NCBI RefSeq assembly: GCF_020551945.1 | Contig: NZ_JAJBZH010000009.1 | Location: forward strand, 22,796 to 86,795 | From: Cellulosimicrobium marinum | GTDB lineage: Bacteria; Actinomycetota; Actinomycetes; Actinomycetales; Cellulomonadaceae | Length of the DNA stretch: 64,000 bases | Direction: 5' to 3' | Part shown: piece by piece, positions 1 through 8,210 of the stretch | Position numbering within the stretch: position 1 is the stretch's first letter | Layout: each line of letters starts with the position of its first letter | Notes under the pieces: model-generated | What the model was told of the DNA's origin: nothing | The model's database searches: none | The model's input: the letters and a program-made list of their open reading frames with translations, nothing else | Program-made: the position numbers and the translations under genes

Positions 1-424
1 GCTCACGTCGCTGCGCGAGGACCTCGGCGACCGGTTCCCCGTGTCGCCGGGGCTGCAGCGCATCGTCGACGAGCAGATCCCCGTCGTGCTCGACGCGCCC
101 AAGGGCCTGCCGAAGCCGGTCGACCCGGCGATCCAGCAGGTCTTCGGCTCCGGTGAGGCCGGTGGCGAGGGCGCGCTCGACGAGGCGGGCGTGCTCGACT
201 CCGTGCTCACGGCGCTCACGCAGGAGATCGGGCTCATGCTCGACGAGGGCGTCGTCGCGAGCCCGTCGCAGATCGACCTGTGCATGATCCTCGGCGCCGG
301 GTGGGGCTTCCACCTCGGCGGCATCACGCCGTACCTCGACCGGACGGGCTACTCCGAGAGGGTCCTCGGCCGCCGGTTCCTGCCCGACGGCGTCGCGAAC
401 GTCCCGGCGGCGTCGCGCGTCTGA
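1..424 (+). CDS. 3-hydroxyacyl-CoA dehydrogenase / enoyl-CoA hydratase, C-terminal part
   Basis: The gene is cut by the left edge. About 140 codons remain, read from base 2, ending in TGA at 422-424. The protein tail contains ILGAGWGFHLGGITPYLD followed by GRRFLP, which resembles the C-terminal 3-hydroxyacyl-CoA dehydrogenase domain of the actinobacterial FadB/FadJ-type multifunctional enzyme. The family oxidises L-3-hydroxyacyl-CoA with NAD+ in fatty-acid beta-oxidation and often carries an N-terminal enoyl-CoA hydratase domain, which would lie outside the window. It converges on the PIG-L gene and shares a large palindromic terminator with it. A thiolase partner would be expected just upstream but cannot be seen. 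The family is fairly sure; the exact substrate range is not readable. Confidence 0.8.
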   Translation, partial: LTSLREDLGDRFPVSPGLQRIVDEQIPVVLDAPKGLPKPVDPAIQQVFGSGEAGGEGALDEAGVLDSVLTALTQEIGLMLDEGVVASPSQIDLCMILGAGWGFHLGGITPYLDRTGYSERVLGRRFLPDGVANVPAASRV

Positions 425-446
425 CCTGTCCCCGGCACCCCGACGT

Positions 447-506
447 GCCGACCAGGCGGCTGTGGCCCGTCCGGAGCTCCGGACGGGCCACAGCCGCATG
501 GTCGGC
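447..506. terminator. 60-bp near-perfect palindrome, bidirectional terminator
   Basis: Bases 447-476 pair with 477-506 in 29 of 30 positions; the single mismatch is at 455/498. The centre is AGCT with no separate loop. It lies between two convergent genes (stops at 424 and 546), so it most likely ends transcription from both sides. There is no T-tract, as is common for actinobacterial terminators. Confidence 0.8.
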
Positions 507-545
507 GGGCGGCAGGCGCAGGCTCGGCGGGCGGACGCCTCGCCG

Positions 546-1301
546 TCAGTCCCAGGTGAGCTGCACGACCTCGAACGCCGCGGCGTGCTCGACGCCGAGC
601 CGCTCGCCCGTGGGGCGCGTCATCGAGCCGAGGAACTCCGCGGGGTCGAACCCCTCCCAGCCCAGCCCGTCGAGGTAGGCGCGGTGCGCCGCGAGCGACG
701 CGACCCCGGCGTCGAACGTCGCGGTGACGTCGACGGCGTGCGCCGCGGCCGGAGACCCGGACACCCACACCTGACCGACGCCGCCCCACGGCTCGAGCCC
801 CTCGTCCTCCACCTGGTCGCGGAACACCCAGCGGTTGCCCGCGTCGCGCACGGCGTCGAGCACGGCACGCCCCGTCGCCATGTGGTCGGCCTGGTTCGGG
901 ATGCCGCCCGGGAACGTCTCGCGGTGGTTGCCCGTGATGACGAGGTCCGGCCGGTGCCGCCGCACGACGCGCGCGATCTCGCGACGCAGCGGCACCCCGT
1001 ACTCGAGCACGCCGTCGGGCAGCCCGAGGAAGTCGACCTCGTCGACCCCGACGAGCCGCGCCGACTCGACCTGCTCCGCCTCCCGCACGCCGCGCGCGAC
1101 GTCGGGGTCCATGCCGTCGATGCCCGCCTCGCCGCTCGTCACCATGCAGTACACGACGCGCTTGCCCTGGCCGGTCCAGCGGGCCACGGCGGCAGCGGCA
1201 CCGAACTCCATGTCGTCCGGGTGGGCGACGACCGCGAGCGCGGTCGACCAGTCCTCGGGCAGCGGGGCGAGCGGGGCACGGTCGGGCGTCGGCGTCGTCA
1301 T
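546..1301 (-). CDS. PIG-L family deacetylase (LmbE/MshB-like)
   Basis: A 251-residue protein with the zinc-binding AHPDD motif at residues 26-30 and the second metal-site region NQADHMATG at about 136-144, both hallmarks of the PIG-L/LmbE fold. Family members remove acetyl groups from N-acetylglucosaminyl substrates; in actinobacteria the best-known ones are MshB (mycothiol synthesis) and Mca (mycothiol conjugate amidase). Nothing here decides between these and the many uncharacterised paralogues, and no other mycothiol gene is adjacent. The ATG at 1299-1301 is preceded six bases upstream by TAGCGT (1308-1313, minus strand), a good -10 element for a leaderless transcript, although GAGGGG in the gap could also serve as a ribosome binding site. 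The protein is probably cytosolic: no signal peptide is evident. Confidence 0.85.
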   Translation of the reverse strand: MTTPTPDRAPLAPLPEDWSTALAVVAHPDDMEFGAAAAVARWTGQGKRVVYCMVTSGEAGIDGMDPDVARGVREAEQVESARLVGVDEVDFLGLPDGVLEYGVPLRREIARVVRRHRPDLVITGNHRETFPGGIPNQADHMATGRAVLDAVRDAGNRWVFRDQVEDEGLEPWGGVGQVWVSGSPAAAHAVDVTATFDAGVASLAAHRAYLDGLGWEGFDPAEFLGSMTRPTGERLGVEHAAAFEVVQLTWD

Positions 1302-1307
1302 CCCCTC

Positions 1308-1313
1308 ACGCTA
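1308..1313 (-). promoter_or_regulatory. -10 element (TAGCGT), leaderless start of PIG-L gene
   Basis: TAGCGT on the minus strand, six bases before the ATG at 1301. It fits the TANNNT consensus and the spacing expected when transcription starts at the initiation codon. Confidence 0.5.
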
Positions 1314-1358
1314 GGGCACCCGCGTCGGCGCGGCACCGGCGGTCGCGGGCGCGCGGGG

Positions 1359-1658
1359 TCACGCGCCGTCGTACCCCTGGTGGGCGGACCAGCGCCCGGC
1401 GGCCGCGCTCGCGCCCTCCTCGATCAGCGCCGCGAGGTCGGGACGGTCGGGGACGCGGAAGGAGACGTAGCCGCCGCGGCCGCCCGCGACGGGCCGGCCG
1501 TACGCCTTGGCGGCGAGCCGGCCGTCGGCCAGCAGCCGCACGGTGATGGTCTGCAGCTCGAAGGTCTCGCCGCGGCGTTCGTCGGTCCAGCGCAGGTGCT
1601 CGGGGACGGTGACGGTGATGGCGAGGGCGCCCACCTCGACGTCGGGGGTGTCGGTCAT
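1359..1658 (-). CDS. Hypothetical protein, 99 aa
   Basis: A short protein starting at ATG 1656-1658, 32 bases after the stop of the SNF2 helicase gene and in the same direction, so probably co-transcribed with it. I do not recognise a family. The sequence is soluble-looking: an acidic N-terminus, a stretch predicted as beta strands around ELQTITVRLL and YVSFRV, a Gly-rich turn (AGGRGGY), and an Ala-rich C-terminus. There is no membrane segment and no Cys cluster. The start is preceded by a weak GAGG-type ribosome binding site. Coding use (GC-rich third positions) matches the neighbours, so it is likely a real gene. Confidence 0.6.
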   Translation of the reverse strand: MTDTPDVEVGALAITVTVPEHLRWTDERRGETFELQTITVRLLADGRLAAKAYGRPVAGGRGGYVSFRVPDRPDLAALIEEGASAAAGRWSAHQGYDGA

Positions 1659-1690
1659 CCGCCCATCCTCGCGCGGCGAGTGCCTCGGCG

Positions 1691-3922
1691 TCAGGTCTCG
1701 TGCTCCGGGACGGGCGCGTCCTCGACGGACGTGACGGCCGGGTCGACGACGAGCCGGGCGCGCTCGGCGGCGACGACGGTCCGGGCGAGGTGCGCCTCGG
1801 ACACGTCGACGGCGCCCGCGACCTCCTCGGCGAGAGCGCTGCGCCGCGCGTAGGCGTCGAAAAGGCGCCGCTTGGTGTCGAGGATCCGCACGAGGTGCTC
1901 GTCCACGCTGTCGACGGTGAGGAGGCGGTGCACCTGCACGGTCTCGACCTGGCCCATGCGGTGGGCGCGGGCGACCGCCTGCGCCTCGGTCGTGGGCTTG
2001 GTCTGCGGCTCGCAGAGGATCACGACGGACGCCGCCTGGAGGTTGAGGCCCACTCCCCCGACGTCGATCTGGCTGACGAGCGCGCGGGGCACGGGCGAGG
2101 TCGTGAACTCGTCGACGACCGCCTGGCGCGTCGGGACCGGGACGGACCCGGTGAGCGGCCCGGCCGCGAGGTCCCCGAGCGCACGGACGACGACGTCCAC
2201 GACGTCGAGGAACGCCGAGAACACGACGACCTTGCGCCCGTTCTGCGTCGCCTCCTCGACGAGCTCGACGAGGCGCCGGACCTTGGCGGAGTCCTCCGGG
2301 TGGTCGACGGCGAACGCCGCGCGTCGCATCGCCATGAAGCCGCCGTGCACGACCGCCTCGCGGTACGCCGCGCCGTCGCGCGGTCCGAGCTCTTCCCACT
2401 CGTCGACCTGGACGAGCTCGGGCAGCTCCTCGAGGACGTCCTCGGCGTTGCGCCGCAGGTAGGCGGGCGCGACCGCGCGCCGGAAGGCGTCCGGTCCGGC
2501 AGCCCCGGTCGCGGCGTCGAGGCCCGCGGCGAGCCCGGGCTGCAGGTAGCCCACGAGCGTGCGGAACTCCTCGACCCGGTTCTCCATCGCGGTGCCGGTG
2601 AGGAGCAGCGCGTGCGGGACGGCGCCCGCGAGCGCCGCGACGGCGGCGGACCGCTTGGCCTCGGGGTTCTTCACGTAGTGGGCCTCGTCGACGACGAGCG
2701 CCGCGGGTGCGGCCGCGGTGAACGTCTCGACCCCCGCGTCGCGCAGCCCGGCGAACGTCGTCACGGCGACGCCCCCGCCGGACCGCCACGCGGCGGTCGC
2801 CTCGGCGCGTGCGTCGCCGTGCAGCGCGTGGACGGTGAGCGTGCTGTGGGCGCGCACCTCGCGCACCCAGGTGGTCAGCACGCTCGCGGGGCACACGACG
2901 ACGGCGTGGGTGGCGCCGCGCGCGACGAGGTGGGCGACGACGGCGATCGCCTGGACGGTCTTGCCGAGCCCCATCTCGTCACCGAGGACGACGCGGCGCT
3001 GCGCGAGCGCGAAGCGTGCGCCGAACGCCTGGTAGCCGCGCAGCGAGACGCGGAGCAGGGACTCGTCGAGCACCTGCGTCTGGACGCGCTCGACGAGGTC
3101 GGCGGGCAGGTGCCCCTCGGTCGCGGCGACGTCGCGGCCCGTGGGGGCGACGCCGTCGAGCAGGGCGTAGTACGCGGCGGAGCGGCGCCGGAAGTCCTCC
3201 CAGGCGTCGTAGGGGCGCGCGGGGTCGTCGAGCAGGGACGTGACGCGCCGTGCGTCCTCGGCGAGGCCGGTGGCGCGTGCGTCGTCGAGGAGGTCCGCGA
3301 GGGTCGCCACCGCCGCGAAGGCCCGACGGCGGCGCCCGCCCCAGGCGAGGAGGCGGCGCGGTGCGCTCGCGACGGCCCGCGCCTCGTCGGACGCGCGCGC
3401 GTGGTCGGCGAGGACGCGTCGCGCCTGCGCACCGTACCGCGCGAGCGCGGCGTCGGCCTGGTCGAGCGCGTGGAGGGCCTGGACGAGCGCCGTCGCGACG
3501 GGGTCGGTGGGCGTGAGGTCGATGCGGAACCGCAGGCTCTCGCGCACCGCCCGGGCGACCTGTTCGGCGGCGGCGAGCAGGTGCGTCGCGGTCTGCGGAC
3601 CGATGCCGGGGACGCGTTCGAGGCCCGCCCGCCCGTGCCGGGCGACGTCGCCGACCGTGGTGACACCCGCGTCCGTGAGCGTCCCCAGGCGCAGCCGCTC
3701 GCGCGTGACGTCGCGCAACGCCGACACGTCGACGCCGTCGAGGTGCGCGAGCACCTTCTCCTCGCGGCTGTCGCCGAACGCGGCCCGGACCCGCTCCCGC
3801 GCCTCCGCGGGTGCGGCGGCGAACCGCCCGAGCAGCACCGCCAGGTCGTCCGCATCCACGAGGACGCGACGGACCGACACGGCGTCCGGCCTCCCCGGCT
3901 CCGTCGCGGGAGCGGCGCTCAC
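1691..3922 (-). CDS. SNF2-family DEAD/DEAH helicase with N-terminal helix-hairpin-helix
   Basis: A 743-residue protein. An N-terminal helix-hairpin-helix motif (LERVPGIGPQTATHL, about 101-115) suggests non-specific DNA binding. A long helical region follows, then the SNF2 ATPase core: DEMGLGKT Walker A at about 315-322, DEAH at 412-415, and LLTGTAMENRVEE as the motif III region. The C-terminal helicase lobe ends with the typical ARAHRMGQ motif VI. SNF2 proteins use ATP to translocate on double-stranded DNA; bacterial ones act in transcription recycling, repair or phage defence. The GTG at 3920-3922 overlaps the stop of the doc-like gene by four bases (GTGA), so the two are translationally coupled. 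Upstream in-frame codons lie inside the toxin gene and look non-coding. The specific role is unknown. Confidence 0.85.
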   Translation of the reverse strand: MSAAPATEPGRPDAVSVRRVLVDADDLAVLLGRFAAAPAEARERVRAAFGDSREEKVLAHLDGVDVSALRDVTRERLRLGTLTDAGVTTVGDVARHGRAGLERVPGIGPQTATHLLAAAEQVARAVRESLRFRIDLTPTDPVATALVQALHALDQADAALARYGAQARRVLADHARASDEARAVASAPRRLLAWGGRRRRAFAAVATLADLLDDARATGLAEDARRVTSLLDDPARPYDAWEDFRRRSAAYYALLDGVAPTGRDVAATEGHLPADLVERVQTQVLDESLLRVSLRGYQAFGARFALAQRRVVLGDEMGLGKTVQAIAVVAHLVARGATHAVVVCPASVLTTWVREVRAHSTLTVHALHGDARAEATAAWRSGGGVAVTTFAGLRDAGVETFTAAAPAALVVDEAHYVKNPEAKRSAAVAALAGAVPHALLLTGTAMENRVEEFRTLVGYLQPGLAAGLDAATGAAGPDAFRRAVAPAYLRRNAEDVLEELPELVQVDEWEELGPRDGAAYREAVVHGGFMAMRRAAFAVDHPEDSAKVRRLVELVEEATQNGRKVVVFSAFLDVVDVVVRALGDLAAGPLTGSVPVPTRQAVVDEFTTSPVPRALVSQIDVGGVGLNLQAASVVILCEPQTKPTTEAQAVARAHRMGQVETVQVHRLLTVDSVDEHLVRILDTKRRLFDAYARRSALAEEVAGAVDVSEAHLARTVVAAERARLVVDPAVTSVEDAPVPEHET

Positions 3923-4305
3923 GGTTCGACGCGCGTCACGTGCTCCGCGAGCCGCGCGGCCACAACCGCGACGTCCTCGACCTCTCCGGACGCGATGGCG
4001 ATGACGAGGTCGTACGCGTCGTCCTGCGGCATGGCGAGGCGTGCGCCGTTCAGGGCGTAGAAGAGGCGCACGCCGACCCACCCGAGGCGCTTGTTGCCGT
4101 CGATCAGCGCGTGGTTCTTGGTGAGCGAGATGAGCAGTGCGGCGGCCTTCTCGTCGAGCGCCGGGTACGCCTCGACCCCGAACATCGACGCGCTGGGCCG
4201 GGCCAGGGCCGAGGAGAGCAGCCCGTAGTCCCGGACCGCGGCGGAGCCGCCGAGGAAGGCGTCCGCGGCGGCGAGCAGGTCGTCCTCGTCGAGGTAGACG
4301 ACCAC
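3919..4305 (-). CDS. doc: Doc/Fic-family toxin (death on curing)
   Basis: A 128-residue protein with the Fic/Doc signature HALIDGNKR at residues 65-73. It matches the H-x-F/L-x-x-(A/G)-N-K-R pattern that positions the catalytic histidine and phosphate-binding loop. Doc toxins phosphorylate EF-Tu and stop translation; related Fic proteins AMPylate targets. Length and N-terminus (VVYLDEDDLLAAADAF) are typical of Doc. It begins three bases after the stop of a ribbon-helix-helix antitoxin gene, the usual order, and its own stop overlaps the start of the SNF2 helicase. The Gly at the sixth motif position resembles Fic more than phage P1 Doc, so which modification it performs is uncertain. Confidence 0.85.
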   Translation of the reverse strand: MVVYLDEDDLLAAADAFLGGSAAVRDYGLLSSALARPSASMFGVEAYPALDEKAAALLISLTKNHALIDGNKRLGWVGVRLFYALNGARLAMPQDDAYDLVIAIASGEVEDVAVVAARLAEHVTRVEP

Positions 4306-4308
4306 GGC

Positions 4309-4506
4309 CTACTGCGCCAACCGGTCGAGGAGATCGCGGTCCTCCTCGACGATCTGCGCGATGAGCCGGTCGCGCAGCTCGCGTCGCTTCGCGTCGTACT
4401 CCACGACGGCATGGGCCACGGCGGCGTTCGCCGAGATGCCCTCCCGCCGGGTGATCCGCTCGAGCGCGGCCTGGGCCTCGTCGTCGAGCCGCAGCGTCAT
4501 GGCCAT
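4309..4506 (-). CDS. Ribbon-helix-helix antitoxin
   Basis: A 65-residue protein. The N-terminus MAMTLRLDDEAQAALERI is a typical ribbon-helix-helix (Arc/CopG) fold, with one DNA-contacting strand followed by two helices. The charged C-terminal helix (AKRRELRDRLIAQIVEEDRD) would bind and neutralise the toxin. It directly precedes the doc-like gene. I chose the ATG at 4506 because a GGGGGAG sequence lies just upstream; the ATG at 4500, two codons later, is an equally possible start. Such antitoxins normally autorepress their operon, with the toxin acting as co-repressor. The short region between 4506 and 4568 would hold promoter and operator, but I see no clear palindrome. Confidence 0.8.
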   Translation of the reverse strand: MAMTLRLDDEAQAALERITRREGISANAAVAHAVVEYDAKRRELRDRLIAQIVEEDRDLLDRLAQ

Positions 4507-4567
4507 GGTCTCCCCCGATCCGTCGTGATACCAGCACGGTACCACCGCGTCCACCGGGACCGGACGA

Positions 4568-5563
4568 TCAGTACGTCGTCAGGCCGTGGGCGCGGAACTG
4601 GTCGCGCACGCGCTCGGTGAGCTCCGCGGACGGCGCGGGGGTGTCGTCGAGCTCGTAGGTGCGCCCGAGCGCGTCCCACTTGTCGCGGCCCATCTGGTGA
4701 AAGGGCAGCACCTCGACGCGCGCCACGGTGCCGGGGCGGATCTCGTCGAGGGACGCGACGTACGACGCCACCTTCTCGACGTTCTCCACGTCGTCGGTCA
4801 GACCCGGGACGAGGACGAACCGCACCCAGACCTCGGGTCCGTGCCCGGTGAGGCCGCGCTCGGCGAGGCGCCGCCCGAAGCGCAGCGTCGGTTCGAGGTC
4901 GCGACCCGTGACCGTGCGGTACGTCTCGGGGTCGCCGGACTTCACGTCGAGCAGCACGAGGTCGGTGTCGTCGAGCATCGCGTCGGTCGCGTTCGCGCCG
5001 AGGAAGCCCGACGTGTCGAGCGCGGTGTGCACGCCCCTGGCCTTCGCGCCGCGCAGGACCCGCGCGGCGAACGCGGGCTGCATGAGCACCTCGCCGCCCG
5101 AGAGCGTGAGGCCGCCGTGCGTCGCCCGGAACACCGGCAGGTAGCGCGTGACGCGGGCGAGGAGCTCGTCCGCGGTGACCGGCTCGCCGTCCTTCATCGC
5201 GAACGTGTCGGGGTTGTGGCAGTACAGGCACCGCAGGGGGCACCCGTTGAGGAACACCGTGAGCCGTGTCCCCGGCCCGTCCACGGCCGTGACGAGCTCC
5301 CAGGAGTGGACCGAGCCGAGCTCGCCCGCGCGCATCGCCGCGAGCTTGTCGGCCCGGTCCACGTCCGCGACCGTCAGGCCGTCCAGGCCCGCACCCGCGC
5401 GGCGCGCGTGGCCCACCGGGGTGCCCGACGCCGCGGGCCCGCCCGCCGTCGTCGGGCCACCGGGGACGTCGAGGCCCGTCGCGTCGTCGGGCGCTGCGGC
5501 GCCCTGGGGCGCGCCGCAGCCCCGCGTCCGACGGACGTCGGGTCCCGGGAGGGTGACGGTCAC
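4568..5563 (-). CDS. pflA: Pyruvate formate-lyase activating enzyme (radical SAM)
   Basis: A 331-residue radical-SAM protein. The cysteine triad CPLRCLYC (C108, C112, C115) binds the [4Fe-4S] cluster that cleaves S-adenosylmethionine, and the LGSVHSWELVTAVDGPG stretch before it matches PflA. The enzyme installs the glycyl radical on PflB under anaerobic conditions. The gene follows pflB by nine bases with a strong GGAGG site before the GTG at 5561-5563, so the pair is one operon. It is oddly long: E. coli PflA is about 246 residues, and homology begins only near residue 82. The first 80 residues are a Gly/Pro/Ala-rich extension. An internal ATG at residue 77 could be an alternative start but lacks as good a ribosome binding site. 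Confidence 0.92.
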   Translation of the reverse strand: MTVTLPGPDVRRTRGCGAPQGAAAPDDATGLDVPGGPTTAGGPAASGTPVGHARRAGAGLDGLTVADVDRADKLAAMRAGELGSVHSWELVTAVDGPGTRLTVFLNGCPLRCLYCHNPDTFAMKDGEPVTADELLARVTRYLPVFRATHGGLTLSGGEVLMQPAFAARVLRGAKARGVHTALDTSGFLGANATDAMLDDTDLVLLDVKSGDPETYRTVTGRDLEPTLRFGRRLAERGLTGHGPEVWVRFVLVPGLTDDVENVEKVASYVASLDEIRPGTVARVEVLPFHQMGRDKWDALGRTYELDDTPAPSAELTERVRDQFRAHGLTTY

Positions 5564-5572
5564 GGGGGCCTC

Positions 5573-7858
5573 CTACAGCGCGCCGTGGAAGGTGCGCGAG
5601 AGCACGTCGAGCTGCTGCTCGCGCGTGAGGCGGACGAAGTTCACCGCATACCCGGACACGCGGATCGTCAGCTGCGGGTAGTCCTCCGGGTGGTCCATGG
5701 CGTCCAGGAGCGTCTCGCGGTTCAGCACGTTGACGTTCATGTGGTAACCGTTCGACCCGACGTACGCGTCGAGGAGACCCGCGAGGTTCGTCACCTGCTC
5801 CTCCTTCGTGCGCCCGAGACCGCTCGGCACCACGGTGTTCGTGAGCGAGATGCCGTCCTGCGCCTCGTCGTACGGGAGCTTCGCCACCGACAGGGCCGAG
5901 GCGAGCATGCCGTGCGTGTCCCGGCCGTTCATCGGGTTCGCACCCGGGGCGAACGGCTCGCCGGCGCGGCGGCCGTCGGGCGTGTTGCCCGTCGCCTTGC
6001 CGTACACGACGTTCGACGTGATCGTCAGGACCGACTGCGTCGGCACCGCGTCGCGGTACATCGGGTGCGTGCGCACCTTCGCCATGAACCGCTCGACGAG
6101 GTCGACGGCGATCGCGTCCGCCCGGTCGTCGTCGTTGCCGTACGTGGGGTACTCGCCCTCGGTGACGTAGTCGACGACGATACCGCGCTCGTCGCGCACC
6201 ACGGAGACCGTCGCGTGCTTGATCGCCGACAGGGAGTCCGCCGCGACCGACAGCCCCGCGATGCCGCACGCCATGGTCCGCAGCACGTCGGAGTCGTGCA
6301 GCGCCATCTCGATGCGCTCGTACGCGTACTTGTCGTGCGACCAGTGGATGCAGTTGAGCGCCTCGACGTACGTCGCCGCGAGCCAGTCCATCGTGGCGTC
6401 GAACTTCGCCATGACGTCGTCGAAGTCGAGCACGTCGCCCTCGACAGGGGCCGCGACCGGGGAGACCTGCTTGCCCGAGACCTCGTCGCGCCCGCCGTTG
6501 ATCGCGTAGAGCAGCGTCTTGGCGAGGTTGACGCGCGCGCCGAAGAACTGCATCTGCTTGCCGACCCGCATCGGGGACACGCAGCACGCGATGGCCGCGT
6601 CGTCGCCCCACGCCGGGCGGATGATCTCGTCGGACTCGTACTGCACCGCGGACGTGTCGATCGACACCTGGGCGCAGTAGTCCTTGAACCCCTGCGGCAG
6701 GTCGGGGCTCCAGAACACCGTCATGTTCGGCTCGGGCGCCGGGCCGAGGTTGTACAGCGTCTGGAGGAACCGGAAGGAGTTCTTCGTCACGAGCGGCCGC
6801 CCGTCCTCCCCCATACCGCCGATGGTCTCGGTGACCCACGTCGGGTCGCCGGAGAACAGGGCGTCGTACTCGGGGGTGCGCAGGAACCGGACGATGCGCA
6901 GCTTGATGACGAAGTCGTCGATGATCTCCTGCGCCTGCGCCTCCGTGATCCGGCCCGCCTCCAGGTCGCGGTCGAGGTACACGTCGAGGAACGTCGACGT
7001 GCGGCCGAGCGACATCGCGGCGCCGTTCTGCTCCTTCACCGCGGCGAGGTAGGCGAAGTAGAGCCACTGCACGGCCTCGCGCGCGGTCGTCGCCGGGCCG
7101 GAGATGTCGTACCCGTACTCGGCGGCCATGTCCTTGAGCTCGCCGAGGGCGCGGATCTGCTCCGCGTGCTCCTCGCGCTCGCGCACGACCTTCTCGCTGA
7201 AGGGCTGCGTGTCGAGCGTGAGCTTGTCGAGCTTCTTCGCGGCGACGAGCGCGTCCACGCCGTACAGGGCGACGCGGCGGTAGTCGCCGATGATGCGCCC
7301 GCGGCCGTACGCGTCCGGCAGGCCCGTGATGATGTGCGAGCTGCGGGCCGCGCGGACGTTCGGCGGGTAGACGTCGAACACGCCCTGGTTGTGCGTCTTG
7401 CGGAACTCGGTGAAGACCTTCTTCAGCGTCTCGTCGACCGCGTACCCGTAGGTCTGCAGCGCGCCCTCGACCATCCTCCAGCCGCCGTTGGGCATGATCG
7501 CGCGCTTGAGCGGCGCGTCCGTCTGCAGCCCGACGACGACCTCGTTCTCGCGGTCGATGTAGCCGGGGGCGTGCGCCGTGATGCCCGCGGGCGTGTGCGG
7601 GTCGACGTCGTGGACACCGTTCTCGCGCTCCGCGGGGAACATCGCGGACAGCGTCGCCCAGATGCCGGTGGTGCGCTCCGTCGGCCCGGCGAGGAACGAC
7701 GCGTCTCCGTTGTACGGGCGGTAGTTGCGCTGGATGAAGTCGCGCACGTCCACGCCGTCGCGCCACGGGCCGTCGACGAACCCCTCCCACGCGGCGACGC
7801 GGGCGTCGTCGGCCTCGGTGCTGGTGACGCGGTCGCGCGCCTCGGAAACGCTGGTCAT
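5573..7858 (-). CDS. pflB: Formate C-acetyltransferase (pyruvate formate-lyase)
   Basis: A 761-residue glycyl radical enzyme that converts pyruvate and CoA to acetyl-CoA and formate in anaerobic sugar breakdown. The catalytic pair AACC-type motif is intact (C425-C426 in IACCVSPM). The radical glycine lies near the C-terminus in RVSGYAV (about Gly736). Length is almost identical to E. coli PflB (760). The start is the ATG at 7856-7858, preceded by GGGAGG; the following residues align with the E. coli N-terminus around WEGF and VRDFIQ. Reading upstream from here gives no similarity. Its presence shows the organism can ferment. A CRP-type palindrome lies about 260 bp upstream. Confidence 0.97.
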   Translation of the reverse strand: MTSVSEARDRVTSTEADDARVAAWEGFVDGPWRDGVDVRDFIQRNYRPYNGDASFLAGPTERTTGIWATLSAMFPAERENGVHDVDPHTPAGITAHAPGYIDRENEVVVGLQTDAPLKRAIMPNGGWRMVEGALQTYGYAVDETLKKVFTEFRKTHNQGVFDVYPPNVRAARSSHIITGLPDAYGRGRIIGDYRRVALYGVDALVAAKKLDKLTLDTQPFSEKVVREREEHAEQIRALGELKDMAAEYGYDISGPATTAREAVQWLYFAYLAAVKEQNGAAMSLGRTSTFLDVYLDRDLEAGRITEAQAQEIIDDFVIKLRIVRFLRTPEYDALFSGDPTWVTETIGGMGEDGRPLVTKNSFRFLQTLYNLGPAPEPNMTVFWSPDLPQGFKDYCAQVSIDTSAVQYESDEIIRPAWGDDAAIACCVSPMRVGKQMQFFGARVNLAKTLLYAINGGRDEVSGKQVSPVAAPVEGDVLDFDDVMAKFDATMDWLAATYVEALNCIHWSHDKYAYERIEMALHDSDVLRTMACGIAGLSVAADSLSAIKHATVSVVRDERGIVVDYVTEGEYPTYGNDDDRADAIAVDLVERFMAKVRTHPMYRDAVPTQSVLTITSNVVYGKATGNTPDGRRAGEPFAPGANPMNGRDTHGMLASALSVAKLPYDEAQDGISLTNTVVPSGLGRTKEEQVTNLAGLLDAYVGSNGYHMNVNVLNRETLLDAMDHPEDYPQLTIRVSGYAVNFVRLTREQQLDVLSRTFHGAL

Positions 7859-8115
7859 GCGGACCTCCCTCAGTGCCTGGCGCGCGGTCTCGCGACGCCG
7901 GCGGTGCCCGCGTGGCTCCTCGTCGCGGCGGGCCGCGGGCGGCGGGCCGGGGAGGTGTCCGACGGGCTCCTTCGCCACTTCCAGGGTAGGCCGGACGAGT
8001 CGTCGGTGGGGGGCCCGCGAGGGCATCGGGGACCTTGGTCCCGAGCCGGGCGCACGGCAGGAGAACGGCGAGATCCTGCGGCCGAGAGGGCCTGGAGGAT
8101 CGTTCGGCGACGTGG

Positions 8116-8135
8116 CTTGTGACAGCATTCACAAG
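8116..8135. promoter_or_regulatory. CRP/GlxR-type operator palindrome
   Basis: CTTGTGACAGCATTCACAAG: two perfect 7-base arms around a 6-base spacer, containing the TGTGA-N6-TCACA consensus of CRP-family regulators (CRP in mycobacteria, GlxR in corynebacteria). The centre is about 85 bases upstream of the probable start of the rightward gene and about 267 bases upstream of the pflB start codon. No CRP-family gene is in the window. Confidence 0.75.
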
Positions 8136-8198
8136 ACGTGGGGACGCTTCCGCGCAGACGGCGCGGTCCTTCGGCTCCCGTGCCGCGCCCGCTCGTGT

Positions 8199-8204
8199 GA
8201 CACT
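8199..8204 (+). promoter_or_regulatory. Possible -10 element (GACACT) for carboxylate-amine ligase
   Basis: GACACT lies six bases before the GTG at 8211. It deviates from TANNNT at the first base, so it is a weak call, but the spacing fits leaderless transcription and supports the GTG as start. Confidence 0.3.
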
Positions 8205-8210
8205 TCCTCG

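Larger units (their letters stand above)
7859..8210. other. Divergent intergenic region pflB / carboxylate-amine ligase
   Basis: A 352-base stretch without a gene. It holds the ribosome binding site of pflB, a TACCCT that could be its -10 element (minus strand, about 7984-7989), the CRP/GlxR-type palindrome at 8116-8135, and GACACT (8199-8204), placed as a leaderless -10 for the rightward gene. I found no coding potential. Confidence 0.5.

Noticed and set aside
8116..8135. FNR binding site upstream of pflB
   Set aside because: The palindrome is TGTGA-N6-TCACA (CRP/GlxR type), not TTGAT-N4-ATCAA.
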